Positions 9,608 through 18,258 of a stretch of DNA of 64,000 nucleotides are shown one piece after another (within the stretch, counting starts at the first letter, position 1; every line of letters starts with the position of its first letter). The translations under genes were made by a program, and so were the position numbers. The stretch spans positions 2,497,001-2,561,000 of the forward strand of contig JAUCEP010000002.1 in NCBI GenBank assembly GCA_030348875.1. Reading direction: 5' to 3'. This stretch comes from Ureibacillus composti (GTDB lineage Bacteria > Bacillota > Bacilli > Bacillales_A > Planococcaceae). A model generated the notes under the pieces. That model worked only from the letters and a program-made list of their open reading frames with translations. It was not told the DNA's origin and searched no databases.

Positions 9608-9997
9608 GTGAAGTCGTTGAAACCCAAATACAATTTATTCATTAGTATGTTTTCTTTAATCGTGGGGATTGGGGCTATACTCATTTCCTGGATGATTTTA
9701 ATGAATCGAGCAGTTCCAATTGATCTTGTTGGAGCAATTGTATTTTATGGTTTACCAATCTATATTTTATTCACTTTACCATTGTATTACGGTTTAAAAG
9801 TTTTAAGATTATTTGGACAGCTTCAGTTGGGTTATTTTTTTGCGGGAGGTATTCTTGTAGCAGTCATACAAACATTGCTCATTTTGTTCGTATTAGGTGC
9901 ACCATTATTTGATCAAAAGATTCTATCTATATTTTTCACTCCATTATTACTAGGAAGCCTAACATTTGTGTTATTTACAATTCGTTTTACTAAATAA
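9608..9997 (+). CDS. Hypothetical four-helix membrane protein
   Basis: About 129 residues with four hydrophobic segments (roughly 10-30, 40-60, 75-95 and 103-123) and a short basic tail. No family recognised. GTG at 9608 is preferred because GGAG lies 6 bp upstream; an ATG at 9593 sits on top of the likely ribosome site. Divergent from the WHH nuclease gene, convergent with the nitrilase gene, sharing a hairpin with the latter. Confidence 0.65.
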   Translation: MKSLKPKYNLFISMFSLIVGIGAILISWMILMNRAVPIDLVGAIVFYGLPIYILFTLPLYYGLKVLRLFGQLQLGYFFAGGILVAVIQTLLILFVLGAPLFDQKILSIFFTPLLLGSLTFVLFTIRFTK

Positions 9998-10008
9998 GTT
10001 CGAAAAAA

Positions 10009-10037
10009 AGAGAGTAGTTGTTATGTTACTACTCTCT
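10009..10037. terminator. Bidirectional terminator
   Basis: Perfect 10-bp stem AGAGAGTAGT / ACTACTCTCT between convergent genes, with A-run on the left and overlap with the stop codon of the nitrilase gene on the right. Confidence 0.8.
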
Positions 10038-10826
10038 ACTAAAATCTACAGGTACTAATCCCGGAACTAAGGAATAATCAAAGTCCCGTAAATAAGGTAT
10101 TTTGGCGCGGGCAGTTGGAATTTGACCCAAATCCATATCATACAACAAAATTTCTTCCTTTAATCGAGAGCATTCGTAGAGTATTGCCGCTTGTGGATTA
10201 ATTAGTTTTGATTTTCCAAAACTTTTTTCACCTATACTGTTGACCCCTAAAATAAACACCGTATTGTCCACTGCCCTTGCTGGAAGTTGGATATCCCATC
10301 TTTTTTCGGATTGTAAGCTCCAGTAGCTTGGGATAATAATCAATTCAGCCCCTCTGAGCGCAAGTATCCTACTTGTTTCAGGAAATTCAATATCATAACA
10401 AATTACGATCCCAATCTTCCCAACAGTAGTTTGAACAGGGACGTAATCTCGTTCACCAAACGCAAATTTCTGCTGCTCATGATGCCAAAGAAAGGATTTA
10501 CGATAAACATGCACAATTTCACCATTTGCTTCTATGACCGCCGCTGCAATATATAGTTGCTCCTCCTCTTTGTCGATAAAAGGGACTACTAGAACAACAC
10601 TATATTTTCTTGCAATCTCACGAAATTCTTCTACAATATCCTTCGTTTTTTGTTGGAGCTTAATAATGGTTGGTTTATTTATATGGTAGCCACTCGACCA
10701 TAATTCCGGTAATACCACCAATTGTGCCCCTTTTCGAATGGCTTCTAAGACTAGCTTCTGCCCTTTTACTTTATTTCGTTCTAACTGTCCTGAAACTAAT
10801 TCCATTTGAATGCCTGCTACTTTCAC
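10029..10826 (-). CDS. Carbon-nitrogen hydrolase (nitrilase superfamily)
   Basis: 265 residues, the usual length of a single-domain nitrilase-family amidase. The catalytic triad is visible: Glu in VVLPELW (about 43), Lys in VYRKSFLWHHEQQKF (about 112) and Cys in GIVICYDIEFPE (about 146). Such enzymes hydrolyse amides (omega-amidase, carbamoylputrescine amidase and others) in the cytoplasm; the substrate cannot be read from sequence. Start is GTG at 10826 with GAGG 7 bp upstream. Single gene. Confidence 0.88.
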   Translation of the reverse strand: MKVAGIQMELVSGQLERNKVKGQKLVLEAIRKGAQLVVLPELWSSGYHINKPTIIKLQQKTKDIVEEFREIARKYSVVLVVPFIDKEEEQLYIAAAVIEANGEIVHVYRKSFLWHHEQQKFAFGERDYVPVQTTVGKIGIVICYDIEFPETSRILALRGAELIIIPSYWSLQSEKRWDIQLPARAVDNTVFILGVNSIGEKSFGKSKLINPQAAILYECSRLKEEILLYDMDLGQIPTARAKIPYLRDFDYSLVPGLVPVDFSRE

Positions 10827-11008
10827 AGCAAAACCTCGATTCTTATAGGATTAAAAAGTACACTCTAAGTAGATGAATGTAAAATTTATCTTTGTAAAAA
10901 CAATGTAACCATCTATCTAAAACACATACATTTTTTGTGATGAAGGGCGAAACTAAATGATGTATAATCCGTAAATATTGAAAGGAGTGAAAATGAGGAG
11001 GCAATTTA

Positions 11009-11398
11009 ATGAAACCCATAACGAAAAAACGAACGAAGGCTTTCTTAATTGATGCAGCGATTTCAACAGCCGTCACATTAAGTGTGGAGTATTTTTTACG
11101 TAAGAAAATTAAAAATGAAGCGTTTCATAACCTTGTAACCCCAACAGCTGTCATGTGGGGATTAGAGCTCGTCCAATTACGTAACAATGGACAAACAATT
11201 GGTTATAAAACAATGGGACTAGCCCTTGAAAATAAAGAAGGTTCTGTACCAACAACGGGGCAAATTTTAAAGCGTATGGCCCATCGCGATACAATTGGTA
11301 GTTTTATATATTTAAAGGATCGAACAGCATTTGAAGGACAAGATGGCAGTACATTACCGCATGATGAGTTTTCAGATACAGTTGTGAAGGAATTGTAA
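11009..11398 (+). CDS. RDD-family membrane protein
   Basis: 129 residues. It begins with the Arg/Asp segment KKRTKAFLIDAAISTAV typical of RDD domains, then a GQTIGYKTMGLAL motif and a polar C-terminal third. Membrane location likely, with fewer and shorter helices than larger RDD proteins. Function of the family is poorly defined; some members are linked to ion exchange. GAGGAGG precedes the ATG. Confidence 0.7.
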   Translation: MKPITKKRTKAFLIDAAISTAVTLSVEYFLRKKIKNEAFHNLVTPTAVMWGLELVQLRNNGQTIGYKTMGLALENKEGSVPTTGQILKRMAHRDTIGSFIYLKDRTAFEGQDGSTLPHDEFSDTVVKEL

Positions 11399-11402
11399 TT
11401 AA

Positions 11403-11427
11403 ACAAGCCCCTTATATTGGGGCTTGT
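11403..11427. terminator. Hairpin after the RDD gene
   Basis: Nine-bp perfect stem ACAAGCCCC / GGGGCTTGT with a 7-base loop, immediately after the RDD stop codon. No strong T-run on the plus strand. Confidence 0.65.
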
Positions 11428-11446
11428 ATAGAAGTTATCGGTCATA

Positions 11447-11556
11447 ATGTGTCATTTGTGCCTTAATTGTGAAGTTACCGCCCTTACTTGTGACAAAATC
11501 GACCCTCATTGTGAAGTTATCGCCCTTACTTGTGACAAAATCGACCCTAATTGTGA
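11447..11556. repeat. 21-bp-phased TTGTGA array (array 3)
   Basis: Short array between convergent gene ends. The word TTGTG starts at 11467, 11488, 11509, 11530 and 11551, exactly 21 bp apart, with weaker copies at 11447 and 11456. Two alternating spacers make a 42-bp repeat. Same phasing as the other three arrays with a different word. Confidence 0.8.
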
Positions 11557-11561
11557 AAGTT

Positions 11562-12329
11562 TCATACTTTAGCTCTCGCACAACATGATCTTGGACATGT
11601 CTTACACGTCTTGCATCCCCCATCTAGTAGGTATGAAAAGCAACATGTCTTTCTAACTCGAACCTCTTCTTGAGTATCGGCTAAACATCTTTTATCACAA
11701 TAAAATCTTTTAATTGGATTCTCCTGATCATTTCCAAAAAGTAAACCGGCTGACCCATTTACAATTAATTGAAAATCTTCTTTTGCACGAGTACGTAATT
11801 CTTCGTTTTCAATCTTCACCAATACGGATTCATACAACCAAAACAAATAAATTGCAAGATTTTCCCATAGAATTAATTCAGATTGCTTTGTCACTTTTGA
11901 TAAGTTAGAAATTAGGACCGTTGCATTTTCTGAGAAGAAAAACTGAATCCATTTTTCTAAAAGAGCCTCTCGATTTTCATTCGCCAGTTCAGTGTGTAAA
12001 TGATGAAAATAAAATTGTGGAAGCCATTGATCCGCTTCTACTGATTGAAGGCTAACATTTTGAAATGAAATATCTAGTTTTTTATTCCACACGCTAATGC
12101 CATAAAAATAAATGACTGCTAAAAATGAATATCTTTTCATGAAAATCGAAGCTGCCACTTTCAAGTTAGGAGAACCAATTTTCGTTTTTACTTGCTCCAA
12201 ATAGCACAACAACTTCTGTTCATTTAATAACTCATCTAATGAAATCGATAATGCTGAGGGCTTTTGTTCTGTTGTAAACCGAAACTGTTTTAGTTGTTTA
12301 ATTTCTTGATTCGTTAGCTCGTTAAGCAT
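11562..12329 (-). CDS. FhuF-like siderophore-iron reductase
   Basis: About 255 residues. The C-terminal 45 residues are Cys-rich: YCDKRC, then RKTCCFSYLLDGGCKTCKTCP, matching the CC-x10-C-x2-C cluster of FhuF-type [2Fe-2S] ferric-siderophore reductases. These release iron from imported siderophores in the cytoplasm. The frame continues upstream into the ABC ATPase gene, but the likely start is the ATG at 12329, overlapping the ATPase stop by 8 bp with GGTGG just before it, so translation is probably coupled. The C-terminus has two extra Cys (RSCCARAKV). Confidence 0.82.
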   Translation of the reverse strand: MLNELTNQEIKQLKQFRFTTEQKPSALSISLDELLNEQKLLCYLEQVKTKIGSPNLKVAASIFMKRYSFLAVIYFYGISVWNKKLDISFQNVSLQSVEADQWLPQFYFHHLHTELANENREALLEKWIQFFFSENATVLISNLSKVTKQSELILWENLAIYLFWLYESVLVKIENEELRTRAKEDFQLIVNGSAGLLFGNDQENPIKRFYCDKRCLADTQEEVRVRKTCCFSYLLDGGCKTCKTCPRSCCARAKV

Positions 12330-13140
12330 TGACACCCACCGCTTGCTTTTGAATGTTTCTTCCTTTTCCATAAGGGATACAAAGTGGTGTACCAAATAGT
12401 GGATCCTTGGAAATTTCACATTCCATTTCAAATACACATTTCACTAAATCTCTTGTCACCACATTCTCTGGTTTTCCCTGGGAGAAAATGCATTGATTTT
12501 TGATAGCGACGATATTGTGTGCATAGCGACAAGCTAAATTCAAATCGTGCAACACCATGACAATTGTTCGATTTTCTTTCTCATTTAATTCAAATAAAAG
12601 ATCCAAAATTTCTATTTGATGCGTCATATCGAGATATGTTGTCGGTTCATCCAGTAAAATAATATCTGTGTCTTGTGCCAGAGTCATGGCAATCCACGCT
12701 CTTTGTCGCTGTCCACCCGATAATGAATCAACTGGGCGATCCTTTAAATCTTCAATTCCTGTTGCCATCAGTGCAGCGTTTACTTTTTGTTCATCTTCTT
12801 CCGTCCACTGCTTTAGTAAACTTTGATATGGAAAACGTCCTTGCTTCACTAACTGTAAAACCGTAAGACCTTCTGGTGCGATTGGTGATTGCGGGAGAAT
12901 CGCCATTTGTTTTGCCACTTCTTTTGTAGACATTTTCGAAATTGCTTTCCCCTCTAATAAAACAGCACCCAATTTTGGTTTTAATAAACGCGCAATGGAT
13001 CTGAGTAATGTCGATTTCCCACAACCATTTCCTCCGATAAAAATGGTAATTTCCCCTTTAGGAATTTCGATATTTAATTGATCTATTATAATGCTATCGC
13101 CATATGAAAGGGTCAAATCCTTTGTTTCAATTGCATGCAC
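12322..13140 (-). CDS. Siderophore ABC transporter ATP-binding protein (FecE/FhuC type)
   Basis: 272 residues with Walker A GGNGCGKST, Q-loop LPQSPIAPEGLTV, signature LSGGQRQRAWIAM, Walker B IILLDEPTTYLD and the switch His in VLHDLNLACRYA. The segment DEPTTYLD is characteristic of the iron-siderophore subfamily. Third gene of the minus-strand operon permease-permease-ATPase-reductase under the Fur box near 15308. Confidence 0.92.
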   Translation of the reverse strand: MHAIETKDLTLSYGDSIIIDQLNIEIPKGEITIFIGGNGCGKSTLLRSIARLLKPKLGAVLLEGKAISKMSTKEVAKQMAILPQSPIAPEGLTVLQLVKQGRFPYQSLLKQWTEEDEQKVNAALMATGIEDLKDRPVDSLSGGQRQRAWIAMTLAQDTDIILLDEPTTYLDMTHQIEILDLLFELNEKENRTIVMVLHDLNLACRYAHNIVAIKNQCIFSQGKPENVVTRDLVKCVFEMECEISKDPLFGTPLCIPYGKGRNIQKQAVGVNA

Positions 13141-13171
13141 GATATTCTAAACCTCCATTCTTCTAGCTTCA

Positions 13172-14227
13172 CTAAGATTTTCTCGTTTTAAATAATAAGT
13201 AAATAAAATAAGGTGCACCGATTGCTGATGTAAACACACCGGCTGGAATTTCTAACGGTGAAAATAATGTTCTTCCAATTAAATCGGCGACCATAACCAA
13301 GATCCCACCGACTAAAGCAGATACGGGTAATAATGCACCATAAGATGAGCCGACAAGTTTTCTTGCCATATGTGGTGCCATTAAGCCGACAAATCCAATA
13401 CCACCCGCAAATGCAACAGAAATACCAACCAAAGCCGTCGCAACCATCATTAACGTAAAACGCTGTCTACCAACATGTACGCCGACACTTGTTGCCACAT
13501 CGTCACCAAGTTCTTGAATATTCATTTTTCGAGCAAGTATCATTGCAATGGTTACGAGAACTATTGTCAATGGTAATAAAATGCTAACATTTGCCCATGT
13601 AGAACCGTGAACCGTTCCTGTAATCCAAATATTTGCCTGGCTAGCGCGATAGATCGGCCCTAAAATCATCATAAGTGTTTTAAAAGCATCCATTAGTGCT
13701 GAAATTCCAATCCCAATCAATACGAGTCTAATTGGAGACACTCCATTTTTCCATGCTAGTAAGTAGATTAGAATCCCAATAATTGCAGCGCCAAGAAAAG
13801 CAGCGAGTGGCATCCATTTAATACTCACTGTCAAGGCATTATTATCATCACTGAAGAAGGCTAAAAATCCAACAACAGCTACTGCTGCACCACCTGTAAG
13901 ACCTAAATTATCAGGAGACGCTAAAGGATTTCGAATCATTCCTTGTAAAATGCCACCTGCAATTGCAAGGGAGATCCCTACTAAAAGAGCAACAAGTATT
14001 CTTGGTAGACGGAAGGACGTAACGACGAGCTGTTCCATTGTCGTGCCTCCACCGAAAAATACTTTGATCACTGAGAGTGGGCTGATATTCATATCCCCTA
14101 ATGCTGTACTAATGATTAAAACAAGAGCTGTAATTAATAGTAAAATCATAAAAACTTTTATTGCTTTTGTATCTAAAAGAAAGGAAACTTTCCCTTTAAA
14201 CCATCTTATATTTTTGTTTTGACTCAT
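13172..14227 (-). CDS. Siderophore ABC permease, FecCD family (second)
   Basis: 351 residues, nine to ten membrane helices, with FecCD signatures: GGILQGMIRNPLASPDNLGLTGGAA, the ATPase-contact region EDVATSVGVHVGRQR, and GIGFVGLMAPHMAR. Pairs with the upstream FecCD permease to form the heterodimeric channel. Its ATG overlaps the previous stop by 4 bp. Confidence 0.92.
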   Translation of the reverse strand: MSQNKNIRWFKGKVSFLLDTKAIKVFMILLLITALVLIISTALGDMNISPLSVIKVFFGGGTTMEQLVVTSFRLPRILVALLVGISLAIAGGILQGMIRNPLASPDNLGLTGGAAVAVVGFLAFFSDDNNALTVSIKWMPLAAFLGAAIIGILIYLLAWKNGVSPIRLVLIGIGISALMDAFKTLMMILGPIYRASQANIWITGTVHGSTWANVSILLPLTIVLVTIAMILARKMNIQELGDDVATSVGVHVGRQRFTLMMVATALVGISVAFAGGIGFVGLMAPHMARKLVGSSYGALLPVSALVGGILVMVADLIGRTLFSPLEIPAGVFTSAIGAPYFIYLLFKTRKS

Positions 14228-15228
14228 TTTCCGTTGAACCCCCTTCTTGCAATGTAAATAAAGAAAGGAGTACCGATAATCGCAGTCATGACACCGACAG
14301 GAACTTCTTGAGGCATAATGATATACCGTGCTAATACGTCAGAAATTAGTAGTAAGATGCTACCGAGTAACCCAGCGTACGGGATAATCCATCGATGGTC
14401 TATTCCTACCACCCAACGTGTTATATGTGGGATGACAATACCGATAAATCCAATCGGCCCTGCAACGGCTACTGCACCACCAGAAAGAAGAATAATTATT
14501 ATACCAAGAATAATTTTTATATAGCCTGTACGAAGTCCTAATCCCTTTGCAACGTCTTCCCCCATTGATAGCACGTTCATTTTAGAAGCAAATAGTAGCG
14601 CTCCTATCCACCCAACGACTAAGTAGGGTAATACTGAGGTTAAGATATCAAGTTTTCTTCCCTGTACAGATCCTGCTATCCAGAACAACACTTGCTCAAG
14701 TGCAGACTCATTTAACACAAGAATTCCTTGTGTAAATGAAGAAAACAAAGCCGTAACAGCTGCTCCAGCTAATGTAATGGTCATCGGTGTTAGCCCTTCT
14801 CTTCCAAAAGAACCGATTGCATATACACCAATCGTGGCAATTGCAGCTCCTAGAAAAGCAATCCAAGCAATAGCTTGGAAATTCCCCATTGAAAATAGAG
14901 TAACCCCAATAACAACTGCAAAACTTGCACCTGCGTTTACACCAAAAATATCTGGAGATGCAAGCGGATTTTTCGTAAGTGTCTGCATTAGAACACCTGC
15001 GATGGCAAGGCTACTACCAACCGCTGCCGCAATGAGTGCCCTAGGTAATCTTACTGTTTCAATGACAAGATGTTCATTTGAACCATTATTTTGTTGAAAA
15101 GCATCCCACGCCACTTTCCATGAAGTATCTGTATAACCGTAAACAATACTTATACAGATGAAGAATGCTAATAAAAGTATTAGCATGAAAAGTCCGAGTA
15201 CTTTTTGTCTATTATTTTTTAATAACAT
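14224..15228 (-). CDS. Siderophore ABC permease, FecCD family (first)
   Basis: 334 residues with the same architecture: GVLMQTLTKNPLASPDIFGVNAGAS, EDVAKGLGLR and GPIGFIGIVIPHITRW. First gene of the operon; its leader contains a promoter and Fur box shared back-to-back with the binding-protein gene. Siderophore type is not evident. Confidence 0.92.
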   Translation of the reverse strand: MLLKNNRQKVLGLFMLILLLAFFICISIVYGYTDTSWKVAWDAFQQNNGSNEHLVIETVRLPRALIAAAVGSSLAIAGVLMQTLTKNPLASPDIFGVNAGASFAVVIGVTLFSMGNFQAIAWIAFLGAAIATIGVYAIGSFGREGLTPMTITLAGAAVTALFSSFTQGILVLNESALEQVLFWIAGSVQGRKLDILTSVLPYLVVGWIGALLFASKMNVLSMGEDVAKGLGLRTGYIKIILGIIIILLSGGAVAVAGPIGFIGIVIPHITRWVVGIDHRWIIPYAGLLGSILLLISDVLARYIIMPQEVPVGVMTAIIGTPFFIYIARRGFNGK

Positions 15229-15274
15229 GTTAAAAACCTTTCCTACTCCGAAAAAAATATGAGCTAGTTATTAG

Positions 15275-15322
15275 ATTATAAAAATAGACATATGATGTCA
15301 ATGACTTTGAGAATCATTTTCA
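15275..15322 (-). promoter_or_regulatory. Promoter and Fur box of the permease operon
   Basis: Minus strand: -35 TTGACA (15302-15297), 16-bp spacer, -10 TATAAT (15280-15275). A Fur-box-like sequence (plus-strand TGAGAATCATTTTCA, 15308-15322) lies just upstream of the -35. Confidence 0.7.
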
Positions 15323-15364
15323 CTTGTATACAAAAAATTATAGTTAATATAATAAATTTAGTTA

Positions 15365-15417
15365 TTGACTTTAATACCCAACATGTTATACATTTGCAAT
15401 TGAAAATGATTATCATT
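15365..15417 (+). promoter_or_regulatory. Promoter and Fur box of the siderophore-binding lipoprotein
   Basis: -35 TTGACT (15365-15370), 16-bp spacer, -10 TATACA (15387-15392), then the Fur-box-like sequence TTGAAAATGATTATCATT (about 15400-15417) over the expected transcription start. Predicts repression when iron is plentiful. Confidence 0.75.
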
Positions 15418-15437
15418 AACACAAAGGAGATAAAACA

Positions 15438-16406
15438 ATGAAAAAATTTCAACCAATTCTAACATTACTTACTTTAATGTTAGTTATCTTTTTAGCTGCA
15501 TGTGGCGGAAAGGAAGAATCAACTAGTACTACAGAGAACAAAGAAACTTCTAATACAGAAAGTACTAGTTACACTGTCGAACATGCAATGGGATCAACAA
15601 CTATTGAAAAAACACCTGAGAAAGTAGTTATACTTACAAACGAAGGTACTGAGGCACTATTAGCACTTGGCGTAAAACCTGTAGGAGCTGTTCAATCTTG
15701 GACTGGTGACCCTTGGTATGATCATATTGCTTCTGAAATGGAAGGTGTTGAAGTGGTAGGTTTAGAAAGTGAAGTAAACCTTGAAGCCATTGCTGCCCTA
15801 CAACCAGACTTAATCATCGGGAATAAAATGCGACAAGAAGACATTTACGAGCAACTAAGTGCAATCGCTCCAACAGTTTTTGCAGAAGATTTACGTGGTG
15901 ACTGGAAAATTAACTTTGAATTATATGCAAAAGCTGTTAATAAAGCTGAAGAAGGTAAAGAAGTTCTTGCTACATATGAGAACCGTGTTGCAGATTTAAA
16001 AGAACAACTTGGTGATCAATTAACGAAAAAAGTTTCAATGGTTCGCTTTATGGCTGGAGATGTGCGTATTTATCAAAAGGATTCCTTCTCTGGTGTTATT
16101 TTAGAAGAGTTAGGGTTTGCTAGACCGGAAAGTCAAGATGTAGATGAGTTTGCCATTAAAGGCGCAACAAAAGAACAAATTCCTTTAATGGATGGGGATA
16201 TTCTCTTCTACTTCACTTACGAAACTGGTGACAATGAAGCGACAAAACTTGAAGAAGAATGGTTGAAAGATCCAATTTTCAATAACCTTGAAGTAGCCAA
16301 AAAAGGTGAAGTTCACAAAGTCGACGATGTGATTTGGAACACAGCAGGTGGCGTAAAAGCTGCTAACTTAATGCTAGATGATATTGAAAATACTTTCTTA
16401 AAATAA
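15438..16406 (+). CDS. Iron-siderophore-binding lipoprotein
   Basis: 322 residues. Signal peptide with lipobox LAAC (Cys about 21), Ser/Thr linker, then a FecB/FepB-type fold starting YTVEHAMGSTTIEKTPEKVVIL and containing LEAIAALQPDLIIGNKM. Captures a ferric siderophore at the outer face of the membrane for the two FecCD permeases encoded divergently. AAAGGAG before the ATG. Confidence 0.92.
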   Translation: MKKFQPILTLLTLMLVIFLAACGGKEESTSTTENKETSNTESTSYTVEHAMGSTTIEKTPEKVVILTNEGTEALLALGVKPVGAVQSWTGDPWYDHIASEMEGVEVVGLESEVNLEAIAALQPDLIIGNKMRQEDIYEQLSAIAPTVFAEDLRGDWKINFELYAKAVNKAEEGKEVLATYENRVADLKEQLGDQLTKKVSMVRFMAGDVRIYQKDSFSGVILEELGFARPESQDVDEFAIKGATKEQIPLMDGDILFYFTYETGDNEATKLEEEWLKDPIFNNLEVAKKGEVHKVDDVIWNTAGGVKAANLMLDDIENTFLK

Positions 16407-16411
16407 TAGAT

Positions 16412-16449
16412 AAAGTTCGATTCCATTTTACTTGGGATCGAACTTTTTT
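16412..16449 (+). terminator. Terminator of the siderophore-binding gene
   Basis: Stem AAAGTTCGATTCC / GGGATCGAACTTT with following T-run. Confidence 0.85.
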
Positions 16450-16563
16450 AATTGTTAAACCCTACCGAAAATCCGTTATGTTATAATGATTCTAATGAGT
16501 TAACTCGAAATGATTTTGAGTTAACGAAAATGCGCAAAATTAGTTTCTGTTGGGGGAATGATT

Positions 16564-16983
16564 ATGATGATTAAACTACGAGGCCACCATCTTTTTTGCT
16601 TACTAGGTTATCGCGGAATGGGTTATTCCAAAGAATACGTGGAAAATATGACCCGTTTACATCGAATTTTGAGAGACAATCCGAAAACTTGGATTAAGAT
16701 TGTGGAAGGGCCGGATCAATTATGTGAAAAGTACCCTAACTCAGGTGAATATCACTGCCAAAATGCCAATATTTTTGAAAGAGATGCAGCGATATTAGAG
16801 AAAATGGAACTCAAAATTGGACACATTCTTACTTGGGAAGATATTGAATCTCGGATAAAAACTCATGTCTCTCCTTCAGATATTCAACATGTCTGTGAAA
16901 CTTGTACGTGGCGGTCTTACGGGGTTTGCGAAGAAGGTATACAAGATATTCATCATGGGAAGGGGTTAAGGGAAGTGAAATAG
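16564..16983 (+). CDS. DUF1284 protein (putative metal-binding)
   Basis: About 139 residues. The N-terminus KLRGHHLFCLLGYRGMGYS is the DUF1284 signature. Cys in LFCLLG, QLCEKY and YHCQN and the later CETCTWRSYGVCEEG could hold an iron-sulfur cluster or zinc; function unknown. TTGGGGG lies 7 bp before the ATG at 16564; ATG at 16567 is equally possible. Confidence 0.7.
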   Translation: MMIKLRGHHLFCLLGYRGMGYSKEYVENMTRLHRILRDNPKTWIKIVEGPDQLCEKYPNSGEYHCQNANIFERDAAILEKMELKIGHILTWEDIESRIKTHVSPSDIQHVCETCTWRSYGVCEEGIQDIHHGKGLREVK

Positions 16984-17006
16984 CTCTTCCCTCCTTCACA
17001 TTAAAT

Positions 17007-17906
17007 TCACTTTAGAAGATCCTCCAATGCTTTGTATAAGGTTGAAAATTGAAAATCAAATTTCTCTTCGATTAATACTTTTGGCACAACACGTTGCCCT
17101 TCTAGGACAAGTTTACTTTTTTGACCAAGTACCAATTTCATTGTAAACGATGGGACAGGTATCCAATGTGGTCTTTTTAATACGTGGGCAACCGTTTTTC
17201 CGAAATCCCTCATTCTAATTGGAGTGGGTGCTGTAACGTTTATTGGTCCATTTAAGTGATCATTCTCAATGGCAAAGAGTATCGCCTGTACCACATCCGT
17301 CACGTGAATCCATGATACCCATTGTTTACCCGTTCCAACTGTTCCACCAATGAAATATTGATACGGCATTGTCATGAGAGGAAGAGCTCCTCCTTCATTG
17401 CCGAGAATTACACCAAATCTCATGAAGACAGTCCGCACTCCAATTGTTTCTGCCCTTTTTGCCGTAGCTTCCCAATCCCTAACAGTCTTCCCTAAAAAGT
17501 CATTTGCCGTTGCTTGTGAATCTTCCGTATATGTTGTATCAAGTGAACTCGGGTAAATCCCAATTGCACTTGCATTAATCAGAGTGGACGGCTTGTGTTC
17601 TAGCACCTTTATGATCCTTAATAACTCAGTGGTAGCTTTCATTCGACTCTCATAAATTTGTTTTTGGTGGTGATGAGTCCACCTTCCTGCGTTAATGGAG
17701 ACACCTGCTAAATTAATGAAAACATCAACATTATCTAATTCTTCCTCAGGTTTGGCCCCTTCTTTTAACCAGGTAACATAGGTTTCATTGTACATTGGTA
17801 CCAGTTTCTTCCTCGTCAATATCACTACTTCATGCCCTTTTGTAATTAAAAGGTCCGTTAACTTCTTTCCTATAAACCCGGAACCACCTGCAAGTACTAT
17901 TTTCAT
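17007..17906 (-). CDS. TIGR01777-family NAD(P)-dependent epimerase/dehydratase-like protein
   Basis: 299 residues, short-chain dehydrogenase fold. The Rossmann motif GGSGFIGKKL is at residue 6; the family motif INLAGVSINAGRW follows near residue 85, then INASAIGIYP and a C-terminal segment HWIPVPSFTMKLVLG. Family homologues are SulA/YfhF-like proteins with unsettled biochemical role. Single gene. Confidence 0.85.
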   Translation of the reverse strand: MKIVLAGGSGFIGKKLTDLLITKGHEVVILTRKKLVPMYNETYVTWLKEGAKPEEELDNVDVFINLAGVSINAGRWTHHHQKQIYESRMKATTELLRIIKVLEHKPSTLINASAIGIYPSSLDTTYTEDSQATANDFLGKTVRDWEATAKRAETIGVRTVFMRFGVILGNEGGALPLMTMPYQYFIGGTVGTGKQWVSWIHVTDVVQAILFAIENDHLNGPINVTAPTPIRMRDFGKTVAHVLKRPHWIPVPSFTMKLVLGQKSKLVLEGQRVVPKVLIEEKFDFQFSTLYKALEDLLK

Positions 17907-18258
17907 GTCTTCACCTCAGTCAATAGTTACCATTAAACACGCTGCACTTATCCATCCTATTTAACTTACAGCCAAATATCAAAAACTTAATGTGTAAATT
18001 AAAATATGTACGATGGACCCTTCAACTTCCCCCCTTTTTCACCTAAATTATCCTTATGTATAGATTTATGTAGAGTACCCAAAAATTCCCTCTATATATT
18101 TAACGTTTCAAGGAGACAAAAGTTTCAGAAAACTGAAATTTTACATAGAAAAACTGCTTTCTGAGAGAACCAGTCTCACTAAAAAGCAGTTTTTTATTCA
18201 CACACTTAACATTTAAGAGCTATGACTTGAAAGCGAAATGAACTTCTCGACACTTTTA
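17907..18258. other. Gap holding a bidirectional terminator
   Basis: No gene. The useful feature is the hairpin at 18151-18196: outer arms AAACTGCTTT / AAAAGCAGTTT around an inner GAGA...TCTC stem, with T-runs on both sides. It probably terminates the oxidoreductase gene to the right. A small hairpin (AGTTTCAG / CTGAAATT) precedes it. Confidence 0.65.
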
